NCBI GenBank assembly: GCA_016868775.1
Contig: VGFT01000006.1
Coordinates: 62,001-126,000 of the forward strand
Origin: Bacteroidota bacterium
Lineage (GTDB): Bacteria; Bacteroidota; Bacteroidia; Chitinophagales; Chitinophagaceae
Direction of reading: 5' to 3'
DNA: 64,000 nt
In this document: positions 53,449-61,971 of the stretch, piece after piece
How the letters are laid out: the number at the start of each line of letters is the position of its first letter
Numbering within the stretch: the stretch's first letter is position 1
The notes under the pieces: model-generated
What the model was told of the DNA's origin: nothing
Databases searched by the model: none
The model's input: only the letters and a program-made list of their open reading frames with translations
Position numbers and translations under genes: made by a program

Positions 53449-54040
53449 AATATTTCATCAGTCGTTTATGTCCTTTCTCGGTCGCCAGACCGAAAACAAA
53501 ATTTTGAAACAGTTCCTGGCAGAGCCTTCCCAGATTGTATTGCTGTGGCGGGAATAATTCAGTATTGAAGGCGATCATGATCGAGGCCAGGCGATAGCGA
53601 CACAGGACGTCTATATCAAGGTCGAGCCGATACAAACCCTCCTTCATACCCCATTTCATGTTCGACCGGATCAGCTCGAACAAAAACTCGTCTTTGTACG
53701 CCCGAAAATGCTGATAGGCTCGGGGATGGAATTTCTGCAGGTCATGTAAGAGAATCGGATTCATGTTTGATAGATGGAGTTGGATCTGCTCCATCGTAAT
53801 GAACATCTCGTGTACGGCGTCCTGGGCCTGATCGCGCCACTGCCGGGCATCGGCCTGCAAAACGGAAATATGTGCCTTCACCACCGCCTCCACCAACTCA
53901 TCCTTCTCGGCAAAATATTGGTAGATCGTCTTCTTGCTCATACCCAAACCCACGGCGATCTCATCCATCGAAACCGCCCGAATGCCCCGCTGTAAGAACA
54001 ACGACTCGGCAAAGACCAAAATGCGGGTATTTGTTTGCAT
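53429..54040 (-). CDS. TetR/AcrR-family regulator of the efflux operon
   Basis: The 203-residue protein has an N-terminal TetR HTH (AESLFLQRGIRAVSMDEIAV, then GMSKKTIYQYFAEKDELVEA) and a helical C-terminal ligand-binding domain. As first gene of the tetR-tolC-adaptor-pump operon, overlapping tolC by 20 bases, it most likely represses its own operon until a pump substrate binds. No clear palindrome was seen in the short region upstream of 54040. Confidence 0.92.
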   Translation of the reverse strand: MQTNTRILVFAESLFLQRGIRAVSMDEIAVGLGMSKKTIYQYFAEKDELVEAVVKAHISVLQADARQWRDQAQDAVHEMFITMEQIQLHLSNMNPILLHDLQKFHPRAYQHFRAYKDEFLFELIRSNMKWGMKEGLYRLDLDIDVLCRYRLASIMIAFNTELFPPQQYNLGRLCQELFQNFVFGLATEKGHKRLMKYYENTSA

Positions 54041-54168
54041 ACGCTTAAAGAGAGACGCAAAACTAGGAAAACTTTTTTAGTCCCCAAAGTTTCCTGTCAC
54101 ATAAATACCCCGATTGGTGTCATTTTCAGGGGATTCATTCCCCCTTACCTTTACGTGGAATTACGCCT

Positions 54169-54780
54169 ATGCCCACCCCCCGTCCCCAACTCAGTTTTCG
54201 GTTATTTCTGCACAGATTGGTCCGCTATTTTGTTCAAGGGATGATCATTCTGGCCCCGATCGGCATCACGCTTTATGCCATGTATTGGTTATTCGAGCAG
54301 ATCGATCAAATCTTACGGCCTTATTTGAATGTGCCAGGATTGGGTTTTGTCCTGATCATTTTGGGCGTGATTCTGATCGGATGGGTGAGTTCAATTTTTT
54401 TGGTGGGCAGTTTTTTCAATTTATTGGATCAGTGGTTGGATCGGGCCCCCGGCATCAAATTCATTTATACGTCCACCAAGGAATTGTTTGAGGCATTTGC
54501 TGGCGACAAACGAAAGTTCAAAACGCCGGTACTGGCCAGCGTGTTTGAACCCGATGTGTGGGTGGTAGGCTTTTTGACGGATGAAGAGATGCAGAAATTT
54601 AATATGGGAGAGGAACACGTAGCCGTTTACGTTCCGCAGGCATACAATTTTGCGGGGCAGTTATACGTGCTGCCCCGTACGCGAATCAAAAAGATTGATC
54701 GGATTCCATCGGGCGATGCGATGAAATATGCGGTGACCGGAGGGGTGGCCGAACTCGAGTCAGAGAAAAAAAATTCCTAA
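54169..54780 (+). CDS. DUF502-family membrane protein
   Basis: The 203-residue inner-membrane protein has two helices: one near residues 25-43 (MIILAPIGITLYAMYWLF) and one near 58-80 (LGFVLIILGVILIGWVSSIF). The DUF502 pattern IKFIYTSTKELFEAFAGDKR follows, with a soluble C-terminal part (VAVYVPQAYNFAGQLYVLPR). The function of the family is not established. A TACCTTTA promoter-like box at 54146-54153 lies 15 bases before the start. The next gene follows after 6 bases and is probably cotranscribed. Confidence 0.88.
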   Translation: MPTPRPQLSFRLFLHRLVRYFVQGMIILAPIGITLYAMYWLFEQIDQILRPYLNVPGLGFVLIILGVILIGWVSSIFLVGSFFNLLDQWLDRAPGIKFIYTSTKELFEAFAGDKRKFKTPVLASVFEPDVWVVGFLTDEEMQKFNMGEEHVAVYVPQAYNFAGQLYVLPRTRIKKIDRIPSGDAMKYAVTGGVAELESEKKNS

Positions 54781-54786
54781 GTACAC

Positions 54787-55761
54787 ATGCGTCGTTGGGT
54801 ATTCGTTCTGTTGAGCGGATGGGTACTGGTTTGTCCCTTGTCTGCAAAGGCCTGGGGATTTTACGCCCATGAGTGGATCAATGAATGGGCCGTGAACTTG
54901 TTACCCCCGGGAATGCAACTTTTTTTTCGTCCCCATCAAGCTTATCTAAAACGACATGCCACGGATCCCGACAAAAGAAGATATGCCGTGAAAGAGGAAG
55001 GTCCCCGACACTTCATCGATCTCGACCGATATGGGACCTATCCCTTTGATTCGCTTCCCCGCCAATGGGCGCACGCCGTTGAAAAATATTCGTCCGACAC
55101 ACTCCAAAAACACGGCATCGTGCCCTGGTGGCTGGAAATAATGATGGGTCGGCTGACCAAAGCATTTCGGGAAAAAGATCCGGGTCGGATCCTGCAAACC
55201 GCCGCCGAGATCGGGCATTATTTAGCGGATGCCCACGTTCCCCTGCATGCCTGCAGCAATCACAATGGGCAGTATAGCGGACAACGGGGCATACACGGAC
55301 TCTGGGAGAGCCGCATTCCCGAACTTCTGGCCGAAGCGAATTGGAATTTTTGGATCGGTCAGGCTACCTACATAGAAGACCCTTCTTCGTATTGCTGGGC
55401 AAGGATTCTGGAAAGTGCCCGGGCATCCGATTCCGTCCTTCGGCTCGAACGCGCACTCAACGCCCGCACCGACCCGGCTAGCAAATACGCTTATGAAGAC
55501 AGAAAAGGGAAACTGATCCGTCAATATGCGGCCGATTATGCCCGTGCGTACGACGCCTTGATGAACGGAATGGTGGAGCGCCGCATGCGTCAATCCATTC
55601 AAAGCGTAGCCAGCATCTGGTATACCTGCTGGGTGTTGGCCGGACAACCCGATCTGCCACCCGCCTCCAATAAACCCCAGGACCCGCCTTTGCGCAAATC
55701 AACCCGCGAGCTGGATCGGTTGTGGCGGATGAACAGAAAAAATGAATCGGAACACCTGTAA
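54787..55761 (+). CDS. Exported S1/P1-nuclease/zinc-phospholipase-fold enzyme
   Basis: This is a secreted all-helical trinuclear-zinc enzyme. After the signal peptide (MRRWVFVLLSGWVLVCPLSA ending KA) the mature protein begins with Trp23, whose amino group is a zinc ligand in this fold. The other ligands fit the S1/P1 pattern: His28 (spacing Trp+5), Asp60 and His75 (15 apart), His144 and Asp148 in IGHYLADAHVPLH, His154, His170, and Glu174 in HGLWES, where nuclease P1 has Asp. It is 324 residues long. Substrates in the superfamily are nucleic acids or phospholipids; the sequence does not decide. It is cotranscribed with the DUF502 gene. Confidence 0.8.
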   Translation: MRRWVFVLLSGWVLVCPLSAKAWGFYAHEWINEWAVNLLPPGMQLFFRPHQAYLKRHATDPDKRRYAVKEEGPRHFIDLDRYGTYPFDSLPRQWAHAVEKYSSDTLQKHGIVPWWLEIMMGRLTKAFREKDPGRILQTAAEIGHYLADAHVPLHACSNHNGQYSGQRGIHGLWESRIPELLAEANWNFWIGQATYIEDPSSYCWARILESARASDSVLRLERALNARTDPASKYAYEDRKGKLIRQYAADYARAYDALMNGMVERRMRQSIQSVASIWYTCWVLAGQPDLPPASNKPQDPPLRKSTRELDRLWRMNRKNESEHL

Positions 55762-55764
55762 GAA

Positions 55765-55857
55765 GGTTTAGGGAGCAGGGTTTAGTGTTTAGCACATAAC
55801 ATAGTAAATTATAATTATTAAATAATTACCCTAAACCCTAAACACTAAACACTAAAC
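55765..55857. repeat. GTTTAGGG-type intergenic inverted repeat, copy 3
   Basis: The left arm (55765-55812) has GGTTTAGGGAGCAGGGTTTA, then GTGTTTAGCACATAACAT. The right arm (55824-55857) is CCCTAAACCCTAAACACTAA and more CACTAAAC units. The left arm matches the copy at 20388 over more than 25 consecutive bases, though 35 kb away. It separates the zinc-enzyme gene from serC and ends within a base of the serC promoter-like box. Confidence 0.75.
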
Positions 55858-55868
55858 TATCTTCGCGT

Positions 55869-56936
55869 ATGCACAATTTCAACGCCGGTCCCTCTATTCT
55901 TCCGTCAACCGTTTTAGAGGCAGCGGCGCAAGCGATTCGGAATTTTAATGGAAGCGGACTTTCCCTTTTAGAAATCGGACACCGAACCAAACTATTTGAG
56001 CCGGTGATGCAAGAGGCACGTCAGTTGGTGCGGGAGTTGATGCAACTCCATCCCGATCAGGAAGTACTGTTTTTGCACGGAGGGGCATCCACCCAATTCA
56101 TGCAAGTGCCCATGAACCTGCTGCCGTCAAACGGAAAAGCAGCGTATACGGATACCGGCATCTGGTCGGCCAAAGCCATCAAAGAAGCAACGCATTTCGG
56201 AACGGTAGAGATCGCGGGTTCGGCGAAGGACGGCGGATACCGCGAAATCCCAAAAACGTTGGAGATGGATCCTACGGCTCAATATTTTCACCTGACCACA
56301 AACGAAACCGTACACGGATTGCAATGGCAGCAATTGCCCTTGAATGTTGAAGTTCCTTTGGTAGCGGACATGAGTAGTGATGTTTTGAGTCGCACGCTGC
56401 CTTTCGATCGGTTCGGACTCATTTATGCCGGTGCGCAAAAAAATATGGGTGCGGCCGGTGTAAATCTGGTAGTGGTAAATAAAAACCTGTTGGGAAAAGC
56501 CGATCGCCGAATCCCCACGATGATGGATTACCGCGAACACATCCGGGAAGCCAGCATGATCAATACCCCTCCGGTTTTTGCCGTGTATGTAGCATTGCTC
56601 ACCCTTCGATGGGTTAAGGAGCAGGGCGGGATCCCGGAAATGGAAAAAAGAAGCCGGCAGCGTTCTCAGTTGCTCTATGAAACCCTGGATGCCTGTCCGG
56701 TTTTTGAGTGCCCGGTGAACGCGGCCGACCGAAGTCGTATGAACGCCGTCTTTACGATCAAGGACTCCCGCATCGAAGAAGCCTTCGCAAATCGCTGTGC
56801 AGCCGAAGGGATGATCGGGATCAAAGGACACCGAAGCGTAGGTGGATTTCGGGTGTCGCTGTACAATGCCCTGCCCCTAGAAAGCGTTGTGGCATTGACC
56901 AACCTGATGAAAGAATTCGCCCGCCAACACGGATAA
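55869..56936 (+). CDS. serC: Phosphoserine aminotransferase
   Basis: SerC is a PLP enzyme that makes 3-phosphoserine from 3-phosphohydroxypyruvate and glutamate in serine synthesis; it also serves pyridoxal phosphate synthesis in some bacteria. The 355-residue protein has MHNFNAGPSILPSTVLEAAA, LFLHGGASTQFMQVPMNL, the PLP-lysine in YAGAQKNMGAAG (Lys191), and GIKGHRSVGGFRVSLYNALP. A TATCTTCG box ends three bases before the ATG. The expected partner serA is missing; a DUF1015 gene follows directly. Confidence 0.96.
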   Translation: MHNFNAGPSILPSTVLEAAAQAIRNFNGSGLSLLEIGHRTKLFEPVMQEARQLVRELMQLHPDQEVLFLHGGASTQFMQVPMNLLPSNGKAAYTDTGIWSAKAIKEATHFGTVEIAGSAKDGGYREIPKTLEMDPTAQYFHLTTNETVHGLQWQQLPLNVEVPLVADMSSDVLSRTLPFDRFGLIYAGAQKNMGAAGVNLVVVNKNLLGKADRRIPTMMDYREHIREASMINTPPVFAVYVALLTLRWVKEQGGIPEMEKRSRQRSQLLYETLDACPVFECPVNAADRSRMNAVFTIKDSRIEEAFANRCAAEGMIGIKGHRSVGGFRVSLYNALPLESVVALTNLMKEFARQHG

Positions 56937-56962
56937 TTATACCCTTTTATATTAACCCCCGC

Positions 56963-58183
56963 ATGATCACCCTCAAACCTTTCGCCGCACTTCGTCCCCA
57001 AACCGCACTCGCCGCCGCCGTCGCTGCCCGGCCCTACGATGTACTCAACAGCCTGGAAGCCGTTGAAGAAGCACAAGGCAATCCGCATTCGTTTTTACAC
57101 GTGACCAAAGCAGAGATCGACCTGCCTGCCGGTACAGATCTTCATAGCCAAGTCGTATACGACAAAGCCAAAGAGAACCTGGATGCCATGATCCGAAAGG
57201 AGGTATTGTTTCAGGAGGCAAAAACCTGTTACTACCTCTACGAGTTGGTGATGAAGGGTCGGTCGCAAACGGGGCTAGTAGCCCTCTCCTCCGTAGCGGA
57301 CTATCACAACGACTTGATCAAAAAACATGAATTCACCCGTCCCCAAAAAGAGAAAGACCGCATCGATCACATGCGAACGGTGCGGGCACAGACCGGGAAT
57401 GTATTTCTCGCCTACCGCGAAAGGAAGGAGATGGATCAATTGGTAGCCGATTGGAAAAACACCCATTCTCCGATCTACGACTTCACCGCAAGCGATGAAA
57501 TCGAACATCGGATTTGGGTGGTAGACAGACGCGAAACCGTCGACCAGATCACTCAACTCTTTTTGGAAAATGTCCCGGCCACGTACATCGCCGATGGTCA
57601 CCACCGCGCCGCTTCCGCCGCAAAGGTTGCCGCTGCCCTTCCTGATTCAGATGCCGCCAAGTTCTTTCTGACCACTTTGTTTCCGGCCGACCAACTCGCC
57701 ATTCTGGATTATAACCGAGTGGTAAAAGACCTGAACGGTCAAACCGAAGACGAACTGCTCAGTGCCTTGCAAGGGGATTTTCAAATCTCCAAAGAAAACG
57801 AACCGGTTCGGCCGGGTCAACTCCATGAATTCGGGATGTACCTGAACAAGAATTGGTATCGCTTGCGTGCCCGATCGGGTACGTGGACCGAAGATCCCAT
57901 CGGCGTACTCGATGTGAGTTTGCTTTCCGATCGGGTGTTAAATAAGCAGTTGGGCGTGCAGGATCAACGAACCGATACGCGGATCGATTTCGTGGGAGGC
58001 ATTCGCGGTCTCGGTGAATTGATGAGAAGAGTCGATAGCGGTGAAATGGCCATTGCCTTCAGTTTGTACCCGGTCAGCATTCATCAGTTGTTTGACATCG
58101 CCGACAGCGGTTCGGTAATGCCACCCAAAAGCACCTGGTTCGAACCTAAACTGCGCGACGGATTACTGACGCATCTCATTTAA
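56963..58183 (+). CDS. DUF1015-family protein
   Basis: The 406-residue protein starts MITLKPFAALRPQTALAAAV, with the RPYDVLN segment that opens the family. It contains YIADGHHRAASAAKVAAAL, a conserved block. DRVLNKQLGVQDQRTDTRID and IDFVGGIRGLGELMRRVDSG lie near the end. The function of DUF1015 is not established. In Bacteroidota it is often encoded beside serC and serA, which suggests a link to serine metabolism. The upstream open frame reaches into serC, but the ATG at 56963, 26 bases after the serC stop, gives the family length. Confidence 0.88.
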   Translation: MITLKPFAALRPQTALAAAVAARPYDVLNSLEAVEEAQGNPHSFLHVTKAEIDLPAGTDLHSQVVYDKAKENLDAMIRKEVLFQEAKTCYYLYELVMKGRSQTGLVALSSVADYHNDLIKKHEFTRPQKEKDRIDHMRTVRAQTGNVFLAYRERKEMDQLVADWKNTHSPIYDFTASDEIEHRIWVVDRRETVDQITQLFLENVPATYIADGHHRAASAAKVAAALPDSDAAKFFLTTLFPADQLAILDYNRVVKDLNGQTEDELLSALQGDFQISKENEPVRPGQLHEFGMYLNKNWYRLRARSGTWTEDPIGVLDVSLLSDRVLNKQLGVQDQRTDTRIDFVGGIRGLGELMRRVDSGEMAIAFSLYPVSIHQLFDIADSGSVMPPKSTWFEPKLRDGLLTHLI

Positions 58184-58219
58184 CAATTCCCTCCGAGAAT
58201 TCTGTTTATTTTAGCTGAC

Positions 58220-59254
58220 ATGGATCGTATGAATAAACGACTGTCCACTTTTTTCATGGCCTGCCTGATCACTTTCAGCGGTCTGGCTCAATCGGTAGAA
58301 ACGGTTGCGACCTTGCAAGCCCGGGCAAAAAACTTTATTCGGGAAGGCGATTTTGAAAACGCTGCCTTAGTACTTCGACAAGCGCTTTCCCAATCACCGG
58401 ATAACCTGGAACTAAATAAGGATCTTGTGTTGGTATACACCCTGAAACGTGATTATACCCGCGCCCGGGAAAAAGTGATCGCACTGTGCGATCGGCCCGA
58501 TGCCGATGCCGTTTGTTTCCAATTGGCCGGCAATGTATTCAAGGCCCTCGAAGAAGTGAAGGAATGTGAGAAGTATTATAAAAGGGGATTGAAGATATTT
58601 CCAAATAGCGGACCCCTTCTTAGCGAATACGGAGAACTGCTTTGGTCCTCAAAAGATACCCGCGCCATCGACCAGTGGGAAAAAGGCATCGAGGTGGATC
58701 CGGGTTTTGGAGGAAACTATTACAACGCCGCGCTGTACTACTATTACACAACAGAGAAGGTATGGGGACTCCTCTATGCAGAGATCTTTGTGAATTTGGA
58801 GGGACTTAGTGAACGCGGACAATCCATGCGAGCGCTCTTGCTGAAAGGATACAAGGAAAAATTATTTGCAGATGACGACCTAGCTCGGACGGCAGAAAAA
58901 ACAACAAACCCCTTTGCCAGCGCCTTCTTGATGGAAATGTCGAAACAGGTTCCCCTTACGGCCAAAGGGATCGATGCGGAAATCCTTAGCGATATCCGTG
59001 CCCGTTTTCTCATGAGCTGGTTTGAGGGTCCGGCCAAAAAATTCCCCTTCAAATTATTCGACGCGCAACGGCAGTGGCTACAAGCCGATCTTTTTCAAGC
59101 ATACAATCAATGGCTGTTTCTGACCCCGGATACACAGATCAAACATGAACAGTGGAAAAAGGATCACGGCGAAACTTGGACCAAATTCGAGCAATTTCAA
59201 CAAAACCGGGTATTTCGGGTACCAACCGGGCAGTATTACCAAACCCGGCGCTGA
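58220..59254 (+). CDS. Exported TPR-repeat protein
   Basis: The signal-like N-terminus MDRMNKRLSTFFMACLITFS ends GLAQ; a second in-frame Met three codons later would serve equally. Tetratricopeptide-type helices follow (ARAKNFIREGDFENAALVLR, then ALSQSPDNLELNKDLVLVYT, CEKYYKRGLKIFPNSGPLLS and WEKGIEVDPGFGGNYYNAAL). The C-terminal 120 residues are not TPR-like. The protein is 344 residues and probably periplasmic, a scaffold or binding role being likely. It stands 36 bases after the DUF1015 gene, with a TATTTTAG box at 58207-58214 that suggests its own promoter. Confidence 0.75.
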   Translation: MDRMNKRLSTFFMACLITFSGLAQSVETVATLQARAKNFIREGDFENAALVLRQALSQSPDNLELNKDLVLVYTLKRDYTRAREKVIALCDRPDADAVCFQLAGNVFKALEEVKECEKYYKRGLKIFPNSGPLLSEYGELLWSSKDTRAIDQWEKGIEVDPGFGGNYYNAALYYYYTTEKVWGLLYAEIFVNLEGLSERGQSMRALLLKGYKEKLFADDDLARTAEKTTNPFASAFLMEMSKQVPLTAKGIDAEILSDIRARFLMSWFEGPAKKFPFKLFDAQRQWLQADLFQAYNQWLFLTPDTQIKHEQWKKDHGETWTKFEQFQQNRVFRVPTGQYYQTRR

Positions 59255-59349
59255 TCCCCCGCCCGCCGCGACCCTTCCTTCCACACCCTTAGTTTGGAAC
59301 GCTGTTTTTCGCTATTTTAGAAAAAATCAGTAGTTCAAAAACGATTGCT

Positions 59350-61134
59350 ATGCAAACCCCCCGCCGATTATTTGATTGTCTGGAATGGCAATTGGCCAAT
59401 AAGCCATTGGAAGATATGCTCGCTGCCAAGGAAGGCGGGCAGTGGAAGAAATACAGTACGGCCATGGTCAAGGAAACCGTGGATCAGCTCAGTGCGGGGC
59501 TGATCGCCATGGGGATCGGTCCGGGCGACCGAACCGCAGAGGGTCGCGATAAGATCGCGGTGATATCTAAGAATCGTCCCGAATGGATCATGCTCGATCT
59601 AGCTGTTCAACAGATCGGTGCCATTCTTACGCCCATTTATCCAACCATCAGCGTCAATGAGCTGGAGTTCGTTCTTTCCGATGCCGCTGTGAAAATGGTT
59701 TTTGTAAACGATGAAGAGTTGTTCCTAAAAGTGAGCAGCCTGCAATCCAAACTCCCCGCCTTGAAAACCATCTTCACGTTTGAGCATGTAGTCAATGCCC
59801 GTCACTGGAAAGAGGTGATGCAGGCCGCAACCGATTCTTCCCGCGCGGCGCTCCCCTCCTTACGGGATGCGGTAGGGTATGAAGACCTGGTTACCATTAT
59901 TTATACTTCGGGTACCACCGGAGTGCCCAAGGGCGTTATGCTCTCGCATCGAAACATCTTATCGAATACGATGGCGGCCAAGCCGTATTTTCCGCCGGGC
60001 GACAACATGCGGGCGCTTAGTTTTTTGCCGTTGAATCACATCTTCGAGCGCGTGGTCACCTACCTGTATGCCTTCAATGGTACTGCTATCTATTATGCTG
60101 AAAGTTTGGAGACCATTGGCGACAACTTAAAAGAAATAAAACCACATTTGTTTACCACGGTTCCTCGTCTGCTCGAAAAAGTATACGACAAGATCATGGC
60201 GAAGGGAAATCAGCTTACCGGTGTTGCGCGAAAATTATTCTTCTGGGCGCATGGGTTGGCGGAGAAGTTTGAGATCAATCAATCCCTTCCACTGGGTTAT
60301 CGCCTACAACTTGCCTCGGCCAATAAGATCATTTTCAAAAAGTGGCGCGAAGCCTTAGGTGGAAATGTGAAATGCATTGTTACGGGGGGAGCGGCTTGTC
60401 AGGTCCGGCTCATTCGCATTTTCACCGCCGCCAAGTTGGTGGTGATGGAGGGTTACGGATTAACGGAGACCTCTCCCGTGATCTCGGTGAATCGGTACGA
60501 TGAATCGGGCCGTGCGTTTGGAACGGTTGGTCCGCTTATCGAACACGTAGAAGTAAAACTTGCGGAGGATGGAGAGATCCTTTGTAAAGGTCCTAATATC
60601 ATGATGGGTTATTATAAACGACCCGACCTCACTGCCGAAGTGATGCAAGGCGAATGGTTCTGCACGGGGGATATCGGTACATTCTCCAAGGAAGGATTCC
60701 TGAAGATCACCGATCGAAAAAAAGAGTTGTTCAAGACCAGCGGCGGAAAATACGTGGCGCCCCTTCCCATTGAGAGCAAATTGAAGGAATCGCCTTTTAT
60801 CGAGCAAGTAATGGTGGTGGGATCGGAACGAAAATTCGTAGGAGCACTGATCGTACCGGCGTTTCCAAACCTGCAGGAGTGGGTGTACAAACAGGGGATC
60901 ACGGAATCCGATCCCGAAAAACTGATCCGGCTGGAACCGGTGAAAGAATTATACCGGGAATTGGTAGAGAGCTTCAATAAATTTTTCAATCACGTCGAGC
61001 AGGTGAAGCGATTCGAGCTGCTTTCGAAAGAATGGAGTGTCGATACCGGTGAGATGACCCCCAAATTGTCGGTAAAACGCAAGGTTATCCTGGAAAAATA
61101 TAAGGCTGCAGTAGAGCGAATATACCAAGAGTGA
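59350..61134 (+). CDS. Long-chain acyl-CoA synthetase (FadD15-like)
   Basis: This AMP-forming ligase activates long-chain fatty acids to acyl-CoA. The 594-residue protein shows the AMP-binding motif TIIYTSGTTGVPKGVMLSHR, the VMEGYGLTETSPVISVNRYD segment, and GEWFCTGDIGTFSKEGFLKI with ITDRKKELFKTSGGKYV, the signature of the FadD15/FAA1-type group. The C-terminal region (LSVKRKVILEKYKAAVERIY) holds the catalytic-lysine area. The gene is monocistronic and converges on the CpxP-like gene at 61152. Confidence 0.92.
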   Translation: MQTPRRLFDCLEWQLANKPLEDMLAAKEGGQWKKYSTAMVKETVDQLSAGLIAMGIGPGDRTAEGRDKIAVISKNRPEWIMLDLAVQQIGAILTPIYPTISVNELEFVLSDAAVKMVFVNDEELFLKVSSLQSKLPALKTIFTFEHVVNARHWKEVMQAATDSSRAALPSLRDAVGYEDLVTIIYTSGTTGVPKGVMLSHRNILSNTMAAKPYFPPGDNMRALSFLPLNHIFERVVTYLYAFNGTAIYYAESLETIGDNLKEIKPHLFTTVPRLLEKVYDKIMAKGNQLTGVARKLFFWAHGLAEKFEINQSLPLGYRLQLASANKIIFKKWREALGGNVKCIVTGGAACQVRLIRIFTAAKLVVMEGYGLTETSPVISVNRYDESGRAFGTVGPLIEHVEVKLAEDGEILCKGPNIMMGYYKRPDLTAEVMQGEWFCTGDIGTFSKEGFLKITDRKKELFKTSGGKYVAPLPIESKLKESPFIEQVMVVGSERKFVGALIVPAFPNLQEWVYKQGITESDPEKLIRLEPVKELYRELVESFNKFFNHVEQVKRFELLSKEWSVDTGEMTPKLSVKRKVILEKYKAAVERIYQE

Positions 61135-61151
61135 TCTTCGAAAGCTATTGA

Positions 61152-61601
61152 TCAGTCCTCGCGTTTCCGGAGCATGATCACCTGAACCATAGAATCCCAC
61201 AGGGGCTTTTGCTTTTCCTGAAGGATTTTCCGCACGTTACAGGTATGCTGAAAAGCGAGTTCATCGGCCCAGCGGTGCCAGCGGTTGATGGAATCGGACC
61301 AGAACTGACTTAAACTGTCGGTGAGTGCTGCCGTAGCGGATTGCGCTACAAAACGGGCCCGAATGCAGCGAATGGAATCGTTCAATATGCCCAGTTCCTT
61401 AAAATACGCTTTTCGCAATTCGATGTGTTTCTCTTCCTGCTCTTTGGTTAGTCCCACTTCTGTAACGATCCAACTTCTATCGTTTCCATGTTCGTGCCGC
61501 TTCTCATAAGGGGAAAAAAAATAATGGTTCAACAGTAAACCGGTATTGATCAAGATCAATACGATTACAACAATAAAAAAGATCTGATTACGTTGCATCA
61601 A
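61152..61601 (-). CDS. Spy/CpxP-like periplasmic protein, membrane-anchored
   Basis: The 149-residue protein has one N-terminal helix (QIFFIVVIVLILINTGLLLN) and a helical periplasmic part with LTKEQEEKHIELRKAYFKEL and WADELAFQHTCNVRKILQEK. This pattern resembles the Bacteroidota periplasmic sensor/Spy-like family. It is the last gene of the ECF sigma operon and may modulate the anti-sigma factor or bind misfolded protein or metal. Residue matches to Spy are loose, so family membership is by overall pattern and context. Confidence 0.62.
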   Translation of the reverse strand: MMQRNQIFFIVVIVLILINTGLLLNHYFFSPYEKRHEHGNDRSWIVTEVGLTKEQEEKHIELRKAYFKELGILNDSIRCIRARFVAQSATAALTDSLSQFWSDSINRWHRWADELAFQHTCNVRKILQEKQKPLWDSMVQVIMLRKRED

Positions 61602-61602
61602 A

Positions 61603-61922
61603 TCAAGGTTTGGGGGGATCGTAAACAGAGGTGCCGGGATACTCGGTGTATTCGACTACCCAGCGGGGAGTAGAGGACTGCCATTTGTTAAGCACCTGAT
61701 CATTAGAACGTAAAGAAGTGTAAAAAAGTATACCGTTACCGATAATTAAGATAATCAAAAACACAGCAGCCCATCCCAAGCGGGCCATAAAATTTGCATT
61801 GCTCTCAGCTTCGAACTTGCGAAATCGATTCAGCACGCGAGCGGTAAAAAAGGTTTAGGTTCGGCCCGCCGGATGCCGTCTAAGCTACTGAGCAAACCGC
61901 CTGTCTTCGATTGAGTATTCAT
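61603..61922 (-). pseudogene. Anti-sigma-like membrane protein gene with a one-base frameshift
   Basis: From ATG 61922 the minus strand reads MNTQSKTGGLLSSLDGIRRA then EPKPF and reaches a run of six T (plus strand A6, 61846-61851). In frame, a TGA follows soon after. Adding one T would join EPKPF to FTARVLNRFRKFEAESNANF and the membrane helix LGWAAVFLIILIIGNGILFY, a typical short Bacteroidota anti-sigma protein of about 106 residues. As sequenced, only a GTG-started C-terminal piece (61603-61836) could be made separately. The gene lies between an ECF sigma gene and a CpxP-like gene. The cause may be a real frameshift, slippage-dependent expression or a homopolymer sequencing error. Confidence 0.68.
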
Positions 61923-61971
61923 AGACTTTGGTTAGACGTAATGGAATGGAAAACCTTGCATGGCAGATGCG

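Noticed and set aside
55765-55857. Telomere-like CCCTAAA repeats as a sign of eukaryotic DNA
   Set aside because: The surrounding genes are plainly bacterial, the units are imperfect and inverted, and similar copies lie in other intergenic gaps.
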